Shown: positions 32,930-44,249 of the stretch, in pieces
How the letters are laid out: each line of letters opens with the position of its first letter
Numbering within the stretch: position 1 is the first letter of the stretch
Assembly: GCA_949987565.1 (NCBI GenBank)
Contig: OX465102.1
Coordinates: 8,544,512-8,608,511 of the forward strand
Direction of reading: 5' to 3'
DNA from: Luidia sarsii
Lineage: Eukaryota; Echinodermata; Asteroidea; Paxillosida; Luidiidae
Length of the DNA: 64,000 nt
Program-made: the position numbers and the translations under genes
Notes under the pieces: generated by a model
What the model saw: only the letters and a program-made list of their open reading frames with translations
The model's database searches: none
What the model was told of the DNA's origin: nothing

Positions 32930-33275
32930 CTTCAGACTTGCACACTTTTCACATTGGACTAAGTTCAGTCTCATGTAGTAGCAACGATATACAGCATTCA
33001 TTTATTGCATTTAACGCAGCATCTAGCATCTAACTCTGATCCATAAACATCCTCTTTTGTCAGTGGAATGGGTCCAGGATATTATTGAGTCATGTGTAGT
33101 AGTGGACTGAAGGTTACTAGGTAAGGGGGGTCAAGATAGTTAGGTGTGACTAATACACATCATCCCCTTTCTTTGAAAAATTAGGCTCTCCTCTCAATCT
33201 TCAGAATTAAAAGGAAAAAATAATACAAATTAATACAAATTTGAAAAATGGCCAATACAATCAATACAAATTAAA
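32930..33275. other. No gene recognised
   Basis: AT-rich, with an AATACAAATT simple repeat near 33230-33270. Nothing else was seen. Confidence 0.35.
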
Positions 33276-33900
33276 GTAATTAATGTGGCGCAATCTCCCG
33301 AACCCAGGTCATTCCTCGGGCCGCAGACTAACGAGGCAGTCTTAAGGCTAAGGGTGCAAGTTCGTTTAGGTGGAAATATACCGCCTGTAAGAGTTGAAGG
33401 CTACCTCACACATTAATTTGTAGTAGTCCTTTATTTGTCCTGGTTTCTCCCCGAGTGCTTTTCTTTTGTGTTCTGTGCACTTTTGTGCGAGCCAAGTCGG
33501 CATGCACTATTTTAGTTAGGTTATTGCATAACACCAGGGGCTGGCCTTAATCAAAGGTGGCTGCACAATTGCTCCACCTTGCTTTCCACATCGAGACACG
33601 GTCGAGGCCACACCAAGGCAGCCCCTTCAAGCCACTATCTCCAGCAAGCACACCACCTATCCAGCTGCACGTTCGCCGTGGTAGATCCGTTTGGCAGTAG
33701 TATACAGCCAATAGGTAAGCCACGGTGATCGCTGCAGCACTGGTAAATATTGAGCTTTAGGCGAAAGCCCGCCGCGATCTATTTTCACCTTTATTTTCTT
33801 CTGGCGCGTATAGTAAACCAGTGTACTAAATTAGCTCCATTTTAATTTCCTCCTAGCAAAGTAGCCATTCTTTCATTTACGCGCTTTTATAAGTTGCACA
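33276..33900 (+). repeat. Probable 5' LTR-like region
   Basis: Defined only by its position just upstream of a strong primer-binding site. It may begin near TGTGGCGC and end near TTGCACA, which would give the usual TG...CA ends. It contains TTTTATAAGTTG near its end. No second LTR was found, so its length and identity are uncertain. Confidence 0.35.
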
Positions 33901-33909
33901 GCTAAAAAT

Positions 33910-33939
33910 TGGTGACCCAGACGTGATTCGAACACGCAA
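33910..33939 (+). promoter_or_regulatory. LTR-retrotransposon primer-binding site (tRNA-complementary)
   Basis: Starts TGGTGACCCAGACGTGATTC and continues with GAACACGCAA. Its reverse complement looks like a tRNA 3' end: a T-arm with TTCGAAT flanked by pairing bases, a seven-base acceptor strand, a discriminator and CCA. A 30-base match of this type is typical of retroelement priming sites. Which tRNA it is cannot be decided here. Confidence 0.65.
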
Positions 33940-33947
33940 ATATCCTC

Positions 33948-34148
33948 ATGTCTGTTAACATTCATCGGCTACTAGTCGCTGATTCCAGAGCTAATTCCTT
34001 CGACCAATATAATCGACCGACTTCTTGTGATTTGAGCGTTGATTTCGTTATCCAACGTGGAGCTACTATCGACGACCTCATACTTCCCACCTTATTCAAA
34101 TTGCGAAGTTACGGCCCACTTCCGTTCAAAAGTATTGCAAATATATGA
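33948..34148 (+). pseudogene. Possible gag start after the primer-binding site
   Basis: A 66-codon ORF (MSVNIHRLLVADSRANSFDQ...) starting 9 bases after the primer-binding site and ending at TGA 34146. Position suggests a truncated gag. There is no motif to confirm it. The element is cut off here by the 3' tail of the LINE that follows. Confidence 0.3.
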
Positions 34149-34564
34149 CCTTTCCTTAGGTTCATTCATTCATTCATTCATTTATTTTCACAGTAGAGAA
34201 TCACTCTTAAGCTTATACATTTCTGTTTATAAAATATAGAATATACTGTGAAGGCACCCACGAAGAAGCAGAGCTTATAAGTGTGGGCCCTTGTACAAAT
34301 ATAGGAATACTTAATTATAGGTTACACATTGGAACACAATAGGTTACAAAACACTAGACAAATACAAGACTACCACAGAGACAAGACATAATATAAATTT
34401 AAATAAGTCAAAGGAGAAGATAATTGTTTTCACAGATTAAATGCTCAGTTAAGTTCCACAAGGCAGGACCTTGCAATAATTGATAGTTATTAGTAATTCA
34501 TTTATTTGCACAAAGAACAAACCAAAAACACAAAACGGAGATAAATCGATTCCACAATTGATGC

Positions 34565-35380
34565 TTATTGATTGTAATCATTCAATATAATCCTTTTAAA
34601 GTTCCATTTGAAGATTTGTAAACTTTTGGAGGCTTTCAAATTCTGATTCAGAGAGTTCCATAGTTTTGGTCCTTCATATCTGATTGTTCTTTTAGCCAAA
34701 GATGTACGAGTTAATGGTAGATGAAAGTTAGCACGTTGACGAGTGTCATAAGAATGGATGTCAAAATTCCTGGTGAAGAGTGTATTAATTAAAATTGGTA
34801 AAGAATCAGCAACTGTTAGATACATAAGTGATCCTAGCTGATAATTATAAATATCTTTGATTTTGAGCATTTTATGTTTGATAAATAAAGGGTCAGTATG
34901 GTCAATGTACCCAGCAAAATTGATGATTCGAACCGCTCGTTTTTGTAAAAGGAAAAGTCTGTTAATATTACTCAGCGAGCAAGCCCCCCATGCAAGAATA
35001 CCATTACTAAGATAGGGTAGAATTAAAGTATTGTAAAGTGAATTTAAAACTCTATCGGGAAATAAATGCTTGATTCTGTTTATAACACCTATATTTCTCG
35101 CAATAATTTTGCAAAGGTAGTCGATATGTTTGGCCCAAGTTAATTTGGAGTCAATATATAAACCTAGAAATTTAATATAATCTACCTTTTCCATGGGTAC
35201 ATCGTTTATTTTAATGTCTTCTGGAAGTTTGTTTGCAAATAAGATAAATGAAAATATTTCAGATGATTTAACAAAGTCATTGATGTAGATCAAAAAAAGC
35301 AAAGGACCCAATATTGAGCCTTGAGGGACCCCACATTTTAAATTCATTCGAGTTGAATTAAAGCCACTTACTGAAACATA
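34565..35380 (-). pseudogene. LINE RT C-terminal part, catalytic box deleted
   Basis: Begins QYVSVSGFNSTRMNLKCGVP and QGSILGPLLFLIYINDF, the RT block before the catalytic box. FILFANKLPEDIKIND then replaces the expected FADDT and about 50 following residues. The rest is a normal LINE tail: KFLGLYIDSKLTWAKHIDYL, YNTLILPYLSNGILAWG, LQKRAVRIINFAGY and GPKLWNSLNQNLK. The in-frame deletion removes the catalytic aspartates. Confidence 0.9.
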
Positions 35381-35382
35381 TT

Positions 35383-38300
35383 GCTAGACCGTGGGACAAG
35401 TGCCCAAAAGTGCTTGTTGCGTGGCTCAACTCACGCGCCTACTTTCTATTTACACAATCCGACAGAAATAAATATAGTATCCCACTTACAGGTTGTTCTT
35501 TTTCTCAACTCTTGCACGTTAATGAGCTAGAATGAAAAAACGATGTGTATTTCTTCGTTTATTTCTTACGGAATGTGCCTAAAAATCAACGTAGTCTGGT
35601 GCTATTAAAATCCTTACAATGACGTCTGGGAACCAGCGACAGCTCTAACGTGACCGACCATTTGTTTACGTGAATTCAGCCGTCGAGTGGAGACTACTAG
35701 TACTACATGTGCGTAAAGTATTGAGTTTTCTGCGAACATACGGCTGTGTTGTCTGTTTTCAGGGCCACAAATGTCACTGACGGAGTAGAAGCAACACTAA
35801 CGCAATCAAACTAAAGCACGTAATTGTTGTAGTTCCCATATCACGCGATTTTTTCGGAAAACATAAGACCGAGATCGTTTTTACCTGCCGCAACTCGTAC
35901 TATGCACTTCCGTGCTACGTACACATTGAATTGCAGTGTCGTGCATTCTGATCAGCTGGACCGCAGTCCATACTATCGTGCCAGCTTTTAGTTTTAGTAT
36001 GGCGTGGGGAAGGCACCACTGCACCGTCACTTCTGCCGATTACGGCATTCAACATCGGAGGTAGGTTGTGTTTGTTGTGATATCTTGTGTCACACTCTTA
36101 AAAAGATCCATGTTAAACATTTCCCTTTCTGCTGTGCTTTTGCCATTGTTGCAGGGCAATTTTTTTGCTAGTGAGTACTACTACTAGTGATATATACTAG
36201 TACTAGTACTAGTACTAGTAGTACTATCTTAGAGCATGTAGATTGTAGATTATTTTTTCAGGATGCAATCAAATGTTTCCTTGGATGCACAAAGAAATTA
36301 ATAGCTCTGGCCTGGGAAAGGATTAATCTTGGTGAGCTTTTAACCTTAATTTTAATGGCAACGAATTTAAAGTGAGATTTGAAACTGCATGTGGACATGG
36401 TAGGAACATTGGTTTCAACCACGGCTACATCACATCAAAGTGTCTCTCAAGAAGAGATGTGGTTCAGAAAAGGACCGGTGATCGAGTACATTACTAAAAA
36501 AAAATCTTCAGAATCACACACTCACCAGTTCTTTTCAGAACCACCGTGACTTTTTTTGAATTATTTCAACATGGTGTAACTTCAAATCACAAATCAGAAT
36601 TTTAAGTCGGAAGTGTGGAACAAATGATTCTAGCATTATCCCAAAATTTCCGAATTGATTAAAAATTAATGAAGATCACTTTGATTTTCTCTGTGGCTCC
36701 ACTTTTCATCGTGCAGGTAAAAGTCACAGCTAACATCGCACGCGGCTTGGATGTGTGACATCCCTTCGTGTATCCATGCAGTATGGGCAACTGAACTTCA
36801 AATCTGGAAAAGGGAGACTACCCGTAGCTTGTCCTGGCATATACTGGCACCCAGCTTGCTTGACACTAATCATCAACATTGCTGGACAACACTTTTAAAG
36901 CTTGTATGGCTCGGCACCACTTTTCCCATGTCCCTCCATTGAATGCAATTTCAGCTGTTGTGGGTTATTTCATACCAAGTATCTATCAATAACAAAATTG
37001 CAGGGCTCACAGCCAGTAACATTTATATTTTATAGTAAATTCTGATGAATGCAAAGTGGTAGCTTGAGAGTTCATGTTTCCTGTAATGTACCGGTATTTG
37101 CCAGATGACTATCAGTTTCAAAAGGTAGCACATTTTATGCATCGATCTGTTTATATTTGGGAAAATTAGAGAATGAAAATCTAGACAAAATATTCAATAT
37201 TTTAGAGACGTGGCTTTAATACTTGTCATCCTTTTATACATACATACTACATACATACATGTGTATACTATACCAAATATTATAGTTTTCAGTATTTTTC
37301 AATACAAAATTAAATGGGTGAGATTGATGTCAAACACTGCATACTCCTATTAATATGTGATTTACTGTCTGCATTGAACAATCTTGTTGCAGAAATTGTT
37401 TACTGCAAAAAGTCTTCACTTCAGACAAAATCCATTTTCCTTTTTATTTTTGATAAGCCATGTAAATCAAAAACATCATGTTATATCTAACACCATGTAA
37501 ATGGATTTGACACATTGATCAAACTCTTGTTTAAAAAAACAAATTTGGTTTGGTCTTATAATCTCTACATAGACTACCAGTTGGTGGGAGAAATCTGCCT
37601 CAGCTTTTCAGGTTTTTTCATCACTATCCACGAGAATCCACTAAATCTACTAAATCTTTGCCATTAACACTGAGGAGAAAAGCTTCATCGTACAAGTTGC
37701 TGAAGTCTTCTCTTCCTCATCAGCGGATCTGTCTGCCACTGATAGCAACGACAGATGATGCATTTTTGTGGAAGGCTGGAAGCGCATGTCTCCTGTCAGA
37801 AGTGGATACATTTTTCAGTAGGTGGTAGGATGTCATCCCTCATTTGACTGCACAACTAGAACAAACAAAAGAAGTATTTCTGAAAATGTCAATGAGTTCT
37901 TTTCTAACATGTCTAATGTCACATATTTTGTCATTTGACCAATGTGGTTCCATAACAAAAACAAAATGCATGGGTCCTTTGAGCTACATTTCTGTGCCAG
38001 TAAATGTAGCTCAAAGCATTAAACTGTCGGTAAATTGTTTAGGAAAGGTTTCCAACCACATAATTCGAAAATATGTAAATATTTGAAATTATGGAAACTT
38101 GAGCATTGTTTCTCTTTGCAGACATTAAGTCAAATATAAGGTAATTTTTTTAAAAATAATATTGGACTGTATGTATTTCTTGTTTGTTTGGCTTCTCCAT
38201 GGCTCTGAGTGAATTACCCCATGTCCCGTGCAAATAGCTTCTAATCTAATTGTTCTATTCTATTTTCCTTCCTCCATGCCCATATGATTATGAATATGAT

Positions 38301-38955
38301 ATGGATGGGTGTAGTAAAATCAAAACCATGAAAATAAAGAAAACACGTGTTATAGGTCATTTATTGTTTTTCGACAATGCCATCTAACACGAGATCGACC
38401 ATCGAGGTAGAAACTAAGCTCCATAGTCCGACATGTATCGTCATAAAAACATAATAAGTTAGGCTTACCGGTGTCCTGTCATTGTGTCATTTCTGTCAAT
38501 GCAGTGCAGTGTGGGAGCTGGGAGTGGGACCATGTCCATGATTGCATGATGAATGATTGATGGAACTGGAAGTTGGAACGTCAAGACTCGTTTGCAGTTG
38601 CACCTCTGTTGCTACTTCGGAAAACGGACAAAAACAGTGCTGCCATCTGTCCACTTCAAGTTTATGTCTCAATTTGTGATCTTTCGACACGACTTTCAGA
38701 ACGGAAATCCTCGTGACCATCGTTACGGGATGCCACCTTGGATTTCGCTATGTAACGTGGCTCCCAAACGTCATCGTATACATGTGTATGTACGGCAATT
38801 AAAAAACTATACTTTTCCGTTGATATTTCTTGTTCTATACAATAACGTGCAAGAAAATCTCAAAAGAACATCCACCAATCCATTTTCCCGATTTTTTGAC
38901 AACAGTTTGTCTGACTATCAGTTGGCCGTCTGAGTTGAGCACGATCAATTAAAAA
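35383..38955. mobile_element. Unidentified 3.57-kb insertion inside the LINE
   Basis: Its limits are set by the LINE codons on either side (LTNRK and QYVSVSG). No target duplication is visible. Near the ends, GGCTCAACTCACGCGCC (about 35420) resembles the inverted GTGCTCAACTCAGACGGCC (about 38935), perhaps diverged terminal repeats. Inside: a CpG-rich stretch at 35850-36060 ending in GGAG followed by GTAGGT, a CTAGTA repeat at 36196-36228, a partial hairpin (GTGGTTCAGAAAAGG / CTTTTCAGAACCAC) at 36460-36545, and a possible exon at 37600-37820. No transposase was recognised. Confidence 0.5.
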
Positions 38956-39540
38956 ACGGTAAGCTTTTTCGATTTGTAAGATAACTTTTCAGCCACTCCA
39001 GGGCCACCCCACGAATACCGTAATGGGAAAGTTTGTGTAATAAGATAATATGGTCGATGGTATCGAAGGCTTTTGAGAGATCGAGTAATATCCCTAAAGT
39101 GTGCTCAGAGCTGTCAATAGGTTTTGTTACTTTTTCAACGAAATTAAGAATGGCATGTGTAGTAGAATGTTTGTTGAAGATCTTAGACAAGCAGGTCTTG
39201 TCACCATGTTTGAAAACGGGAATGACCTTTGCAATTTTCAGTGCATTAGGAAATATTCCCTTTTTAAACGTGGCATAAATTATATGAGCAATTGGCTTGC
39301 TAATTAAGAGATAGTTTTTTGATAATAGAGGAATTAATTAGGTCATGTCCAGTGCTAGTTTTATTCTTTAAGTTATTGGTGATACCAATCACCTCCACTT
39401 TATTTACTGGCCTGAAAAACAAAGAACTTGGGTTAGGATTGTTGAGAAAGTTGGTGAATGACTCCGGTAGATGAGGAATATGTTTTGCGAGATTGGGACC
39501 AAGATTGACGATTGGCGATATGTTTAGGATAATCATTTAG
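38945..39540 (-). pseudogene. LINE RT N-terminal and middle part
   Basis: Contains a PNPSSLFFRPVNKVEVIGI block, [16 protein letters not shown] and, after a frame break near 39300, [20 protein letters not shown] and [20 protein letters not shown] with the RT aspartate in LSKAFD. It ends in the insertion junction after SYLTNRK. Confidence 0.85.
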
Positions 39541-40640
39541 TTTGCCTTCATGGATAATCTTATTGATTGGTTGGGAGGGCAATTTGTTGTTTAAAATCGA
39601 ATTAATAACTTTCCAGGTGTTACAAATATTGTTCTTTTCAAGTTCAAACTGATTAGCATAATATTGTTTTTTAGAATTCCGTAAAATATTTGTTAAGATA
39701 TTTTTGTATTTAGTATATTTCAGCTTACGTTCATTCGTTGGATTAACAATATAGTGATGATAGAGTTTCTTTTTCTTTTTAATAGATTTAAGAAGAAGTT
39801 TAGTCATCCAGGTAGTAGGTGAATCGCAATTGTTTCTGGGTCTAGTTTTAAATAATTTCAGGGGAATGTTTTTGTCTAACTTCTTGTTAAATGTATCAAT
39901 AAATAAATTGAACGCATGATCAGGATTGTCACATGTTATAAGAGACCGATCAGTAGTGTGCAGGTCGTCTTTAAAGTTTTGTATACTAGAAGAGGTAAAG
40001 TGACGATAATGATTTGACTGATTGATTTTAGGGGAGTGGAGGGTTGTATTGAGTGGCAATATCGAGAAAACTGGAAAATGATCTGAAATATCAGATAGAA
40101 TAATGCCCGCATTTGGCAAAGGTATCACATTCGATAAAATGTTATCAATTATGGTGGCGGAGGATTGTGATATTCTAGTAGGCTTATTGATTAATGGTAA
40201 AAAAGAATGAGAAGTAACTATATCGATGAAAGCCTGGGAGTCGGGAGCCATACAATCAAGAAGGTTAATGTTTAAGTCACCAGAGACAAAGCAGGTTTTG
40301 TTTGAGGAATTTATGCCAGCAAATAATCTTTGGATCGTTGGGGTGAAATCAGTATAGTTAATTTGCGGAGGTTTATACACAACACCTGCGATGATGTTCT
40401 TAATCTTAGGAAGTGAAATTTCAACGTCTGATCTTGAAAACGCCCCCTCCTGATTTCCCCTGTCTATTATTAACTACGAGTTTGTATCCTGGTAAAACAT
40501 AATAGTTATGAGGATCTGTCTTTAGCCAGGTTTCAGAAAGTGCAATAATTGAAAACTTGAAGTTTATTTTAAGAGGATCTTTAGTTGGTCAAAATGTTTT
40601 TGAAGACTCCTTACATTGATATGTAAGAGCGAAAATCCGT
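39433..40640 (-). pseudogene. LINE apurinic-type endonuclease and RT start
   Basis: The frame 39433-40380 has VSGDLNINLLDC, SSATIIDNILSN and ILSDISDHFPVF, the GDLN, IDNI and SDH motifs of LINE APE endonucleases. A Lys/Asn-rich connection to RT follows (SKKQYYANQFELEKNNICNT). Bases 40380-40640 hold the beginning of the endonuclease (LHINVRSL, ALSETWL) in other frames, so a frameshift lies near 40390-40420. Confidence 0.88.
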
Positions 40641-40665
40641 CAATATTTCTATAGGACTCAGCGAA

Positions 40666-40989
40666 TTGCTCGCTAGAGTAGTAGCAAGAATTGTTGTCAA
40701 AATTAAAGGGGTTGTTAGGATCATTATATACATTCTCTATACCATCGTTATTGCTATAGAAGCACTAGAAGCTAGACTGCGCGGAAGACCTAGAAATCGC
40801 TCAGGCAGTCACAACTACCGTAACCGCAACAGTAGCAAAAGCAAGGAAAGTCGCCAACGTTCCCCTCTCCCGAAAACTCATGAAGGTGACAACTGTTGGA
40901 ATCATTTTCGTTTTGGGGATAAGGCTCACACTTGTGTACAACCTTGTACGTATAAAAGTACACAGGAAAACGACAAAACCAGCAATTAA
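40666..40989 (+). pseudogene. Retrotransposon gag C-terminal remnant
   Basis: The frame includes LEARLRGRPRNRSGSHNYRN, an Arg/Ser-rich stretch, and NCWNHFRFGDKAHTCVQPC. The C-W/Y-x-H-x-R-F-G-x-K-A pattern with two later cysteines is the zinc knuckle of many animal Ty3/gypsy gag proteins. It abuts the 5' end of the LINE and is not followed by pol. Confidence 0.7.
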
Positions 40990-40999
40990 ATACGGCGAA

Positions 41000-41780
41000 G
41001 TTGACTGGCACAAATAGATCCAGGCCACTAAAGGCAACGAACACAAAGTTCTGGAGGACCTCAAAAGTGATTTATTATTGCCATATAACCAGATAATCAA
41101 TACAATTGGGATCCCCTGATGCCTACTAGGCTACAATTAAACAGTTGACTTGTGCAATGTGGCTGACATGGTGCGGCGACTGACCGCTGAACCACGAGAC
41201 ACCGTACCAGCCACACGGTTCGCTGCTATTCACCACGCACGTGTAAACCACAGCAGCGAACGCCGACTCCAGTCTACCTAGCTAGGCACGCTCAAGCTAG
41301 CCAGGCAACACGACACCGCAAACCTCACCACACGGCTTACACGCTCCGTCCAAAGGAAAAGGAGACCGTACCTACCCGGTACGCCGGCACACAGCCTAGC
41401 GACACCAGTCAGTGCGCAGCGTACCGAAAAGTGCTTTCGTTTATTTGCTACGTATGCACAACTCGTTCGGTTTTGCATATTTAATGAGATTGGAGGTACC
41501 ATTTTTAAAATTCGTTTTTATGAAAACTTGTCTTTAAATTTGTGAATAACGCAGAAATTACTGAAGAAAACAGTCTAATGCTACGATACAGAGAACTCGT
41601 TTGCTTTTATAAAGTTGATTTGGAGAAATATGACGTCCGAAAATGTCGTTACTGTAGTGAATTTTTGGTCACTGAAAAATGGCAATTTTTCCTACTTAAA
41701 CGCGGTTAGGCAGAATGAACTTACAATTTGTTGGAAAGCTACATCCTTTTTCTTATCTATCACCACACCAGTATATCCTA
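41000..41780. other. No gene recognised
   Basis: The first part is rich in ACACC and CGC words (41180-41420). No supported ORF, repeat pair or RNA gene was seen. Confidence 0.35.
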
Positions 41781-41788
41781 AATCCGCA

Positions 41789-41836
41789 TGAAACAGTCAG
41801 GTTCAACCGGCATGAAACAGTCAGGTTCAACCGGCC
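41789..41836 (+). repeat. Tandem duplicate of a 24-bp word, with a distant third copy
   Basis: CATGAAACAGTCAGGTTCAA plus CCGG occurs twice in a row. The first 19 bases recur in the same direction at about 44795-44814. The SGNH pseudogene lies between the first and last, so the word may mark the edges of a duplicated or inserted block. Confidence 0.55.
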
Positions 41837-42383
41837 ATCGACCTTCGCGAGTTTTCGACTCGCGGAATTCGCCGTTGTACGAGTACGTGTACGACATGAA
41901 TGGGTGTCGGATATCCTGCTCCTTATAGTGTACCGTGTGCGTCTGAATGCAACCCCATGGGTGCCTGACTATAACAATAGACTGGTTTATCTGTCCAGCC
42001 CACAACTCTAGCCTCCATTTTCTAGTTAGAGCTTTTTCGCCCTTTTTAAATTTATATTAACGTTAAAGTTTCAATCACGTTTCTTCCTCATCAGAACGCA
42101 CTGGTATATTTATTTACTCCCAATAATCAAAACAGAAGTTATCCTAACTATGAATAAATTTGAATACAATCACATTAATAGTCAAATAAAGACAGGAAAC
42201 TCAGTAAATTAAAATTTCCTTAGTCCTGGATCACAATCTGGACAAAAGTTCTTTTGAATTAAAAAGAAATCTTGCTGTCTTTTTAAAGTTGGAAGAAATA
42301 CAGAAAATCTCCAAAAAAGAACACAAGTCAATCATCATTTCATTTGTTGGTTGGTACTTGGTATGTTTTTTTTTCTCCATAAG

Positions 42384-42924
42384 GTCTCAAGTTCAAACAA
42401 ATATGATTAACACATCACAAATAAACACTGATATAAAACACGATGAAAATATTGTAAATATTTGTTGGTCGAATATCTTTGGTGATATAAAAAGATATTT
42501 AGGGAATGGAAAAACAGTTTGGCATATTGTTTGATATTGCATAAAAATGATTACTGAATACGGTTTCTTGCATCAAAACGTCACATCATGTCACCACTAT
42601 AAAAATAAATACAAAATGTCAGGCAAGTGAACTGGAAAGAAAAAAATCAAGTAATAAACTGGTTTAAATTACTTGCACAAAATAAGCATTTTGCAAATAA
42701 ATGGTACGTTGAGTTTTCTGCATAACATTTTCAGCTTCAGAGAGGTCTCAGGTTCACACCAATATTACAACACAATGCAAAATATAAAACACATCAAAAA
42801 TAAACACTGATATAAAACACAATGAAAATAATGTAAATATTTGTCGGGTGAATATCTTTGGTGATATAAAAAATATACTTAGGAATGGAAAAACAGTTTG
42901 GCATATTGTTTGATATTGCATAAA
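42384..42924 (+). repeat. Direct duplication, about 165-190 bp, two copies
   Basis: Bases 42384-42547 and 42735-42924 share AATAAACACTGATATAAAACAC, GAATATCTTTGGTGATATAA and GGAATGGAAAAACAGTTTGGCATATTG. The second copy runs straight into the minisatellite at 42925. It forms the 3' end of the SGNH gene. Confidence 0.75.
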
Positions 42925-43810
42925 CCGGAGGCTTGGGCAGCGGAGGCTTGGGCAGCGGAGGCTTGGGCAGCGGAGGCTTGGGCAGCGGAGGCTTGGGCAG
43001 CGGAGGCTTGGGCAGCGGAGGCTTGGGCACCGGAGGCTTGGGCACCGGAGGCTTGGGCACCGGAGGCTTGGGCACCGGAGGCTTGGAAACCGGAGGCTTG
43101 TGCACCAGAGGCTTGGGCACCAGAGGCTTGGGCACCGGAGGCTTTGGAGTGGAGCCACTGACGACAGCAGATGGAGACAGATTGGCTTTCTTACGCTTTC
43201 GCCGCACCAATATCTGCAGTTCCTTGGGAACTCTCCGCTCAGCTGGCACTCCAGGGATGACCCGCACAAGAATCCTCTCCACCGCTTTCTGTAGTGCTGC
43301 TCCAAACCTTATGTTGCCATCAAAGCTCAGATGCAACCCATCTGCAGCGAAGCAACTTCGCCTAAAGATGTCATCGGTGATGTCGACAAATTTGACACCA
43401 GCAAACTTCAGGCACAATTTGGCTAAGTGAACATTATAAATTCTAGCCGCTTCAGCTACTGATGGATCGTCAAAGCGGGGTAAGATCCCACTGACGATGA
43501 TGCTGGCATCGGGAAACCTTTCCCTGGTTTTCTGGAGGAGACCTTCAGGAAAGGATGCAAAAAGGATCATTAGTGCCAACATGTAGCACTACAACATGTG
43601 GCTCGTCGCTGAACGTTATCTCCTCCACAGTACCTCGCAGGCGACGTAGAGTGCTCCCTGGTTTAGTTAGGACCTCTGGAATAAACCAGTCGCTATAAAG
43701 ATTTCCGGGCAGGTACCTGGTGATGGAGTCACCAAAAATCTTTACACGAAACCAGGGAAGGTCACTCTGAGTGCTGGGCCTGTAAGTTGTGAAATGGAGG
43801 GGCCCAAAAT
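42794..43810 (-). pseudogene. SGNH-hydrolase-like protein with proline-rich repeat tail, frameshifted
   Basis: On minus the sequence opens with YRPSTQSDLPWFRV and IFGDSITRYLPGN (block I, catalytic Ser in GDS). It continues VVVLHVGTND (block III, Asn) near 43585, shifts frame by one in a TTTTT run, and then reads FPDASIIVSGILPR and ADGLHLSFDGN (block V, Asp-x2-His). So Ser, Asn, Asp and His of the SGNH set are all visible. A basic linker leads to about 15 Pro-Pro-(Val/Leu)-Pro-Lys units from the minisatellite. Esterase-like SGNH domains occur in some retroelement ORF1 proteins and in cellular hydrolases. Which applies here is open. Confidence 0.75.
42925..43150. repeat. 15-bp minisatellite coding for Pro-rich pentapeptides
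   Basis: About 15 copies of GGAGGCTTGGGCAGC or GGAGGCTTGGGCACC in a row, with scattered changes at the far end. The first six carry AGC, the next ones ACC. It keeps the minus frame open (PPLPK, then PPVPK units). The plus-strand Gly-rich and Trp-rich ORFs are shadows. Confidence 0.95.
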
Positions 43811-44039
43811 TGTATTATTATTCTCGTGTTATGTAATTCAAAAATAAAATTAAAAACATAACAGATTATTACTGGCACCCAAAACAAAGCTCAGCTCAGA
43901 GAAAATTGACATTTCATGAAATCTAAACTGGTTGACAAAGGTGAAATCTCAATCAACAAGTAAATATCAATGTAACAGTTGTTCAAATTTTATTGCATGG
44001 CTTTGCGTTTTTGTGGATGAAAAATTGGGAAGTGAAAAT
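43811..44039. other. Spacer
   Basis: AT-rich and unremarkable. It may hold the upstream exon or promoter of the minus SGNH gene. Confidence 0.3.
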
Positions 44040-44240
44040 TTAGCCGGCGCTGTCAAAGTTTTGTACAACCGGCCTTTTCTGATTGGCTGGAGAATGTTTT
44101 CCCAGCACCGGCACTCATGTCAACAAATATGTCACGGCACTGGCAAATGTTTTGTACAACTGGCCTTTTCCGATTGGCTGGAGAGTAAAGAACGTTTTGC
44201 CAGCACCGGCATTCAAATATTCATGCCAACAAAGATGTAA
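44040..44240 (+). repeat. Tandem dimer of a 95-100-bp unit
   Basis: TTTTGTACAACCGGCCTTTTC, TGATTGGCTGGAGA and CCAGCACCGGCA are followed about 97 bases later by TTTTGTACAACTGGCCTTTTC, CGATTGGCTGGAGA and CCAGCACCGGCA. A two-copy tandem duplication without coding evidence. Confidence 0.85.
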
Positions 44241-44249
44241 CAGTATGAC

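Larger units (their letters stand above)
31890..32930. mobile_element. THAP-domain transposon relic, copy 1
   Basis: Shares blocks with the 49.4-51.4 kb element: the arm with CCTACGAGTTTCATAAAGA and ATCATGGAATTC (31940-32000), GTTAGCGAAGCTGTGTG and GGGTCATGCACTTCCC (32600-32655), and GATTGCGTACAGTCTCGATC (32563). Three THAP starts occur: a stub at 32144, a plus copy at 32371 and a minus copy ending near 32905. This suggests inverted duplication of the end. P elements use THAP domains to bind their ends. No transposase core is seen, so the superfamily is unproven. Confidence 0.65.
34164..40650 (-). mobile_element. CR1/L2-like non-LTR retrotransposon, split by an insertion
   Basis: One LINE on minus. 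The endonuclease start is near 40640 (FSLLHINVRSLQKHFDQLKI, LSETWL), endonuclease and RT N-terminus at 39433-40380, RT middle at 38945-39540, a foreign insert at about 35383-38955, and RT C-terminus at 34565-35380. Its 3' UTR ends in (TGAA)n at 34164-34187, a tail typical of L2-group LINEs. The halves fit: LTNRK at 38958 should be followed by QYVSVSGF, found at 35375. No long intact ORF remains. Confidence 0.88.

Noticed and set aside
42898..43430. Gly-rich (GLGSGG) and Trp-rich (EAWAA) plus ORFs
   Set aside because: Opposite-strand readings of the 15-bp minisatellite and the SGNH gene.
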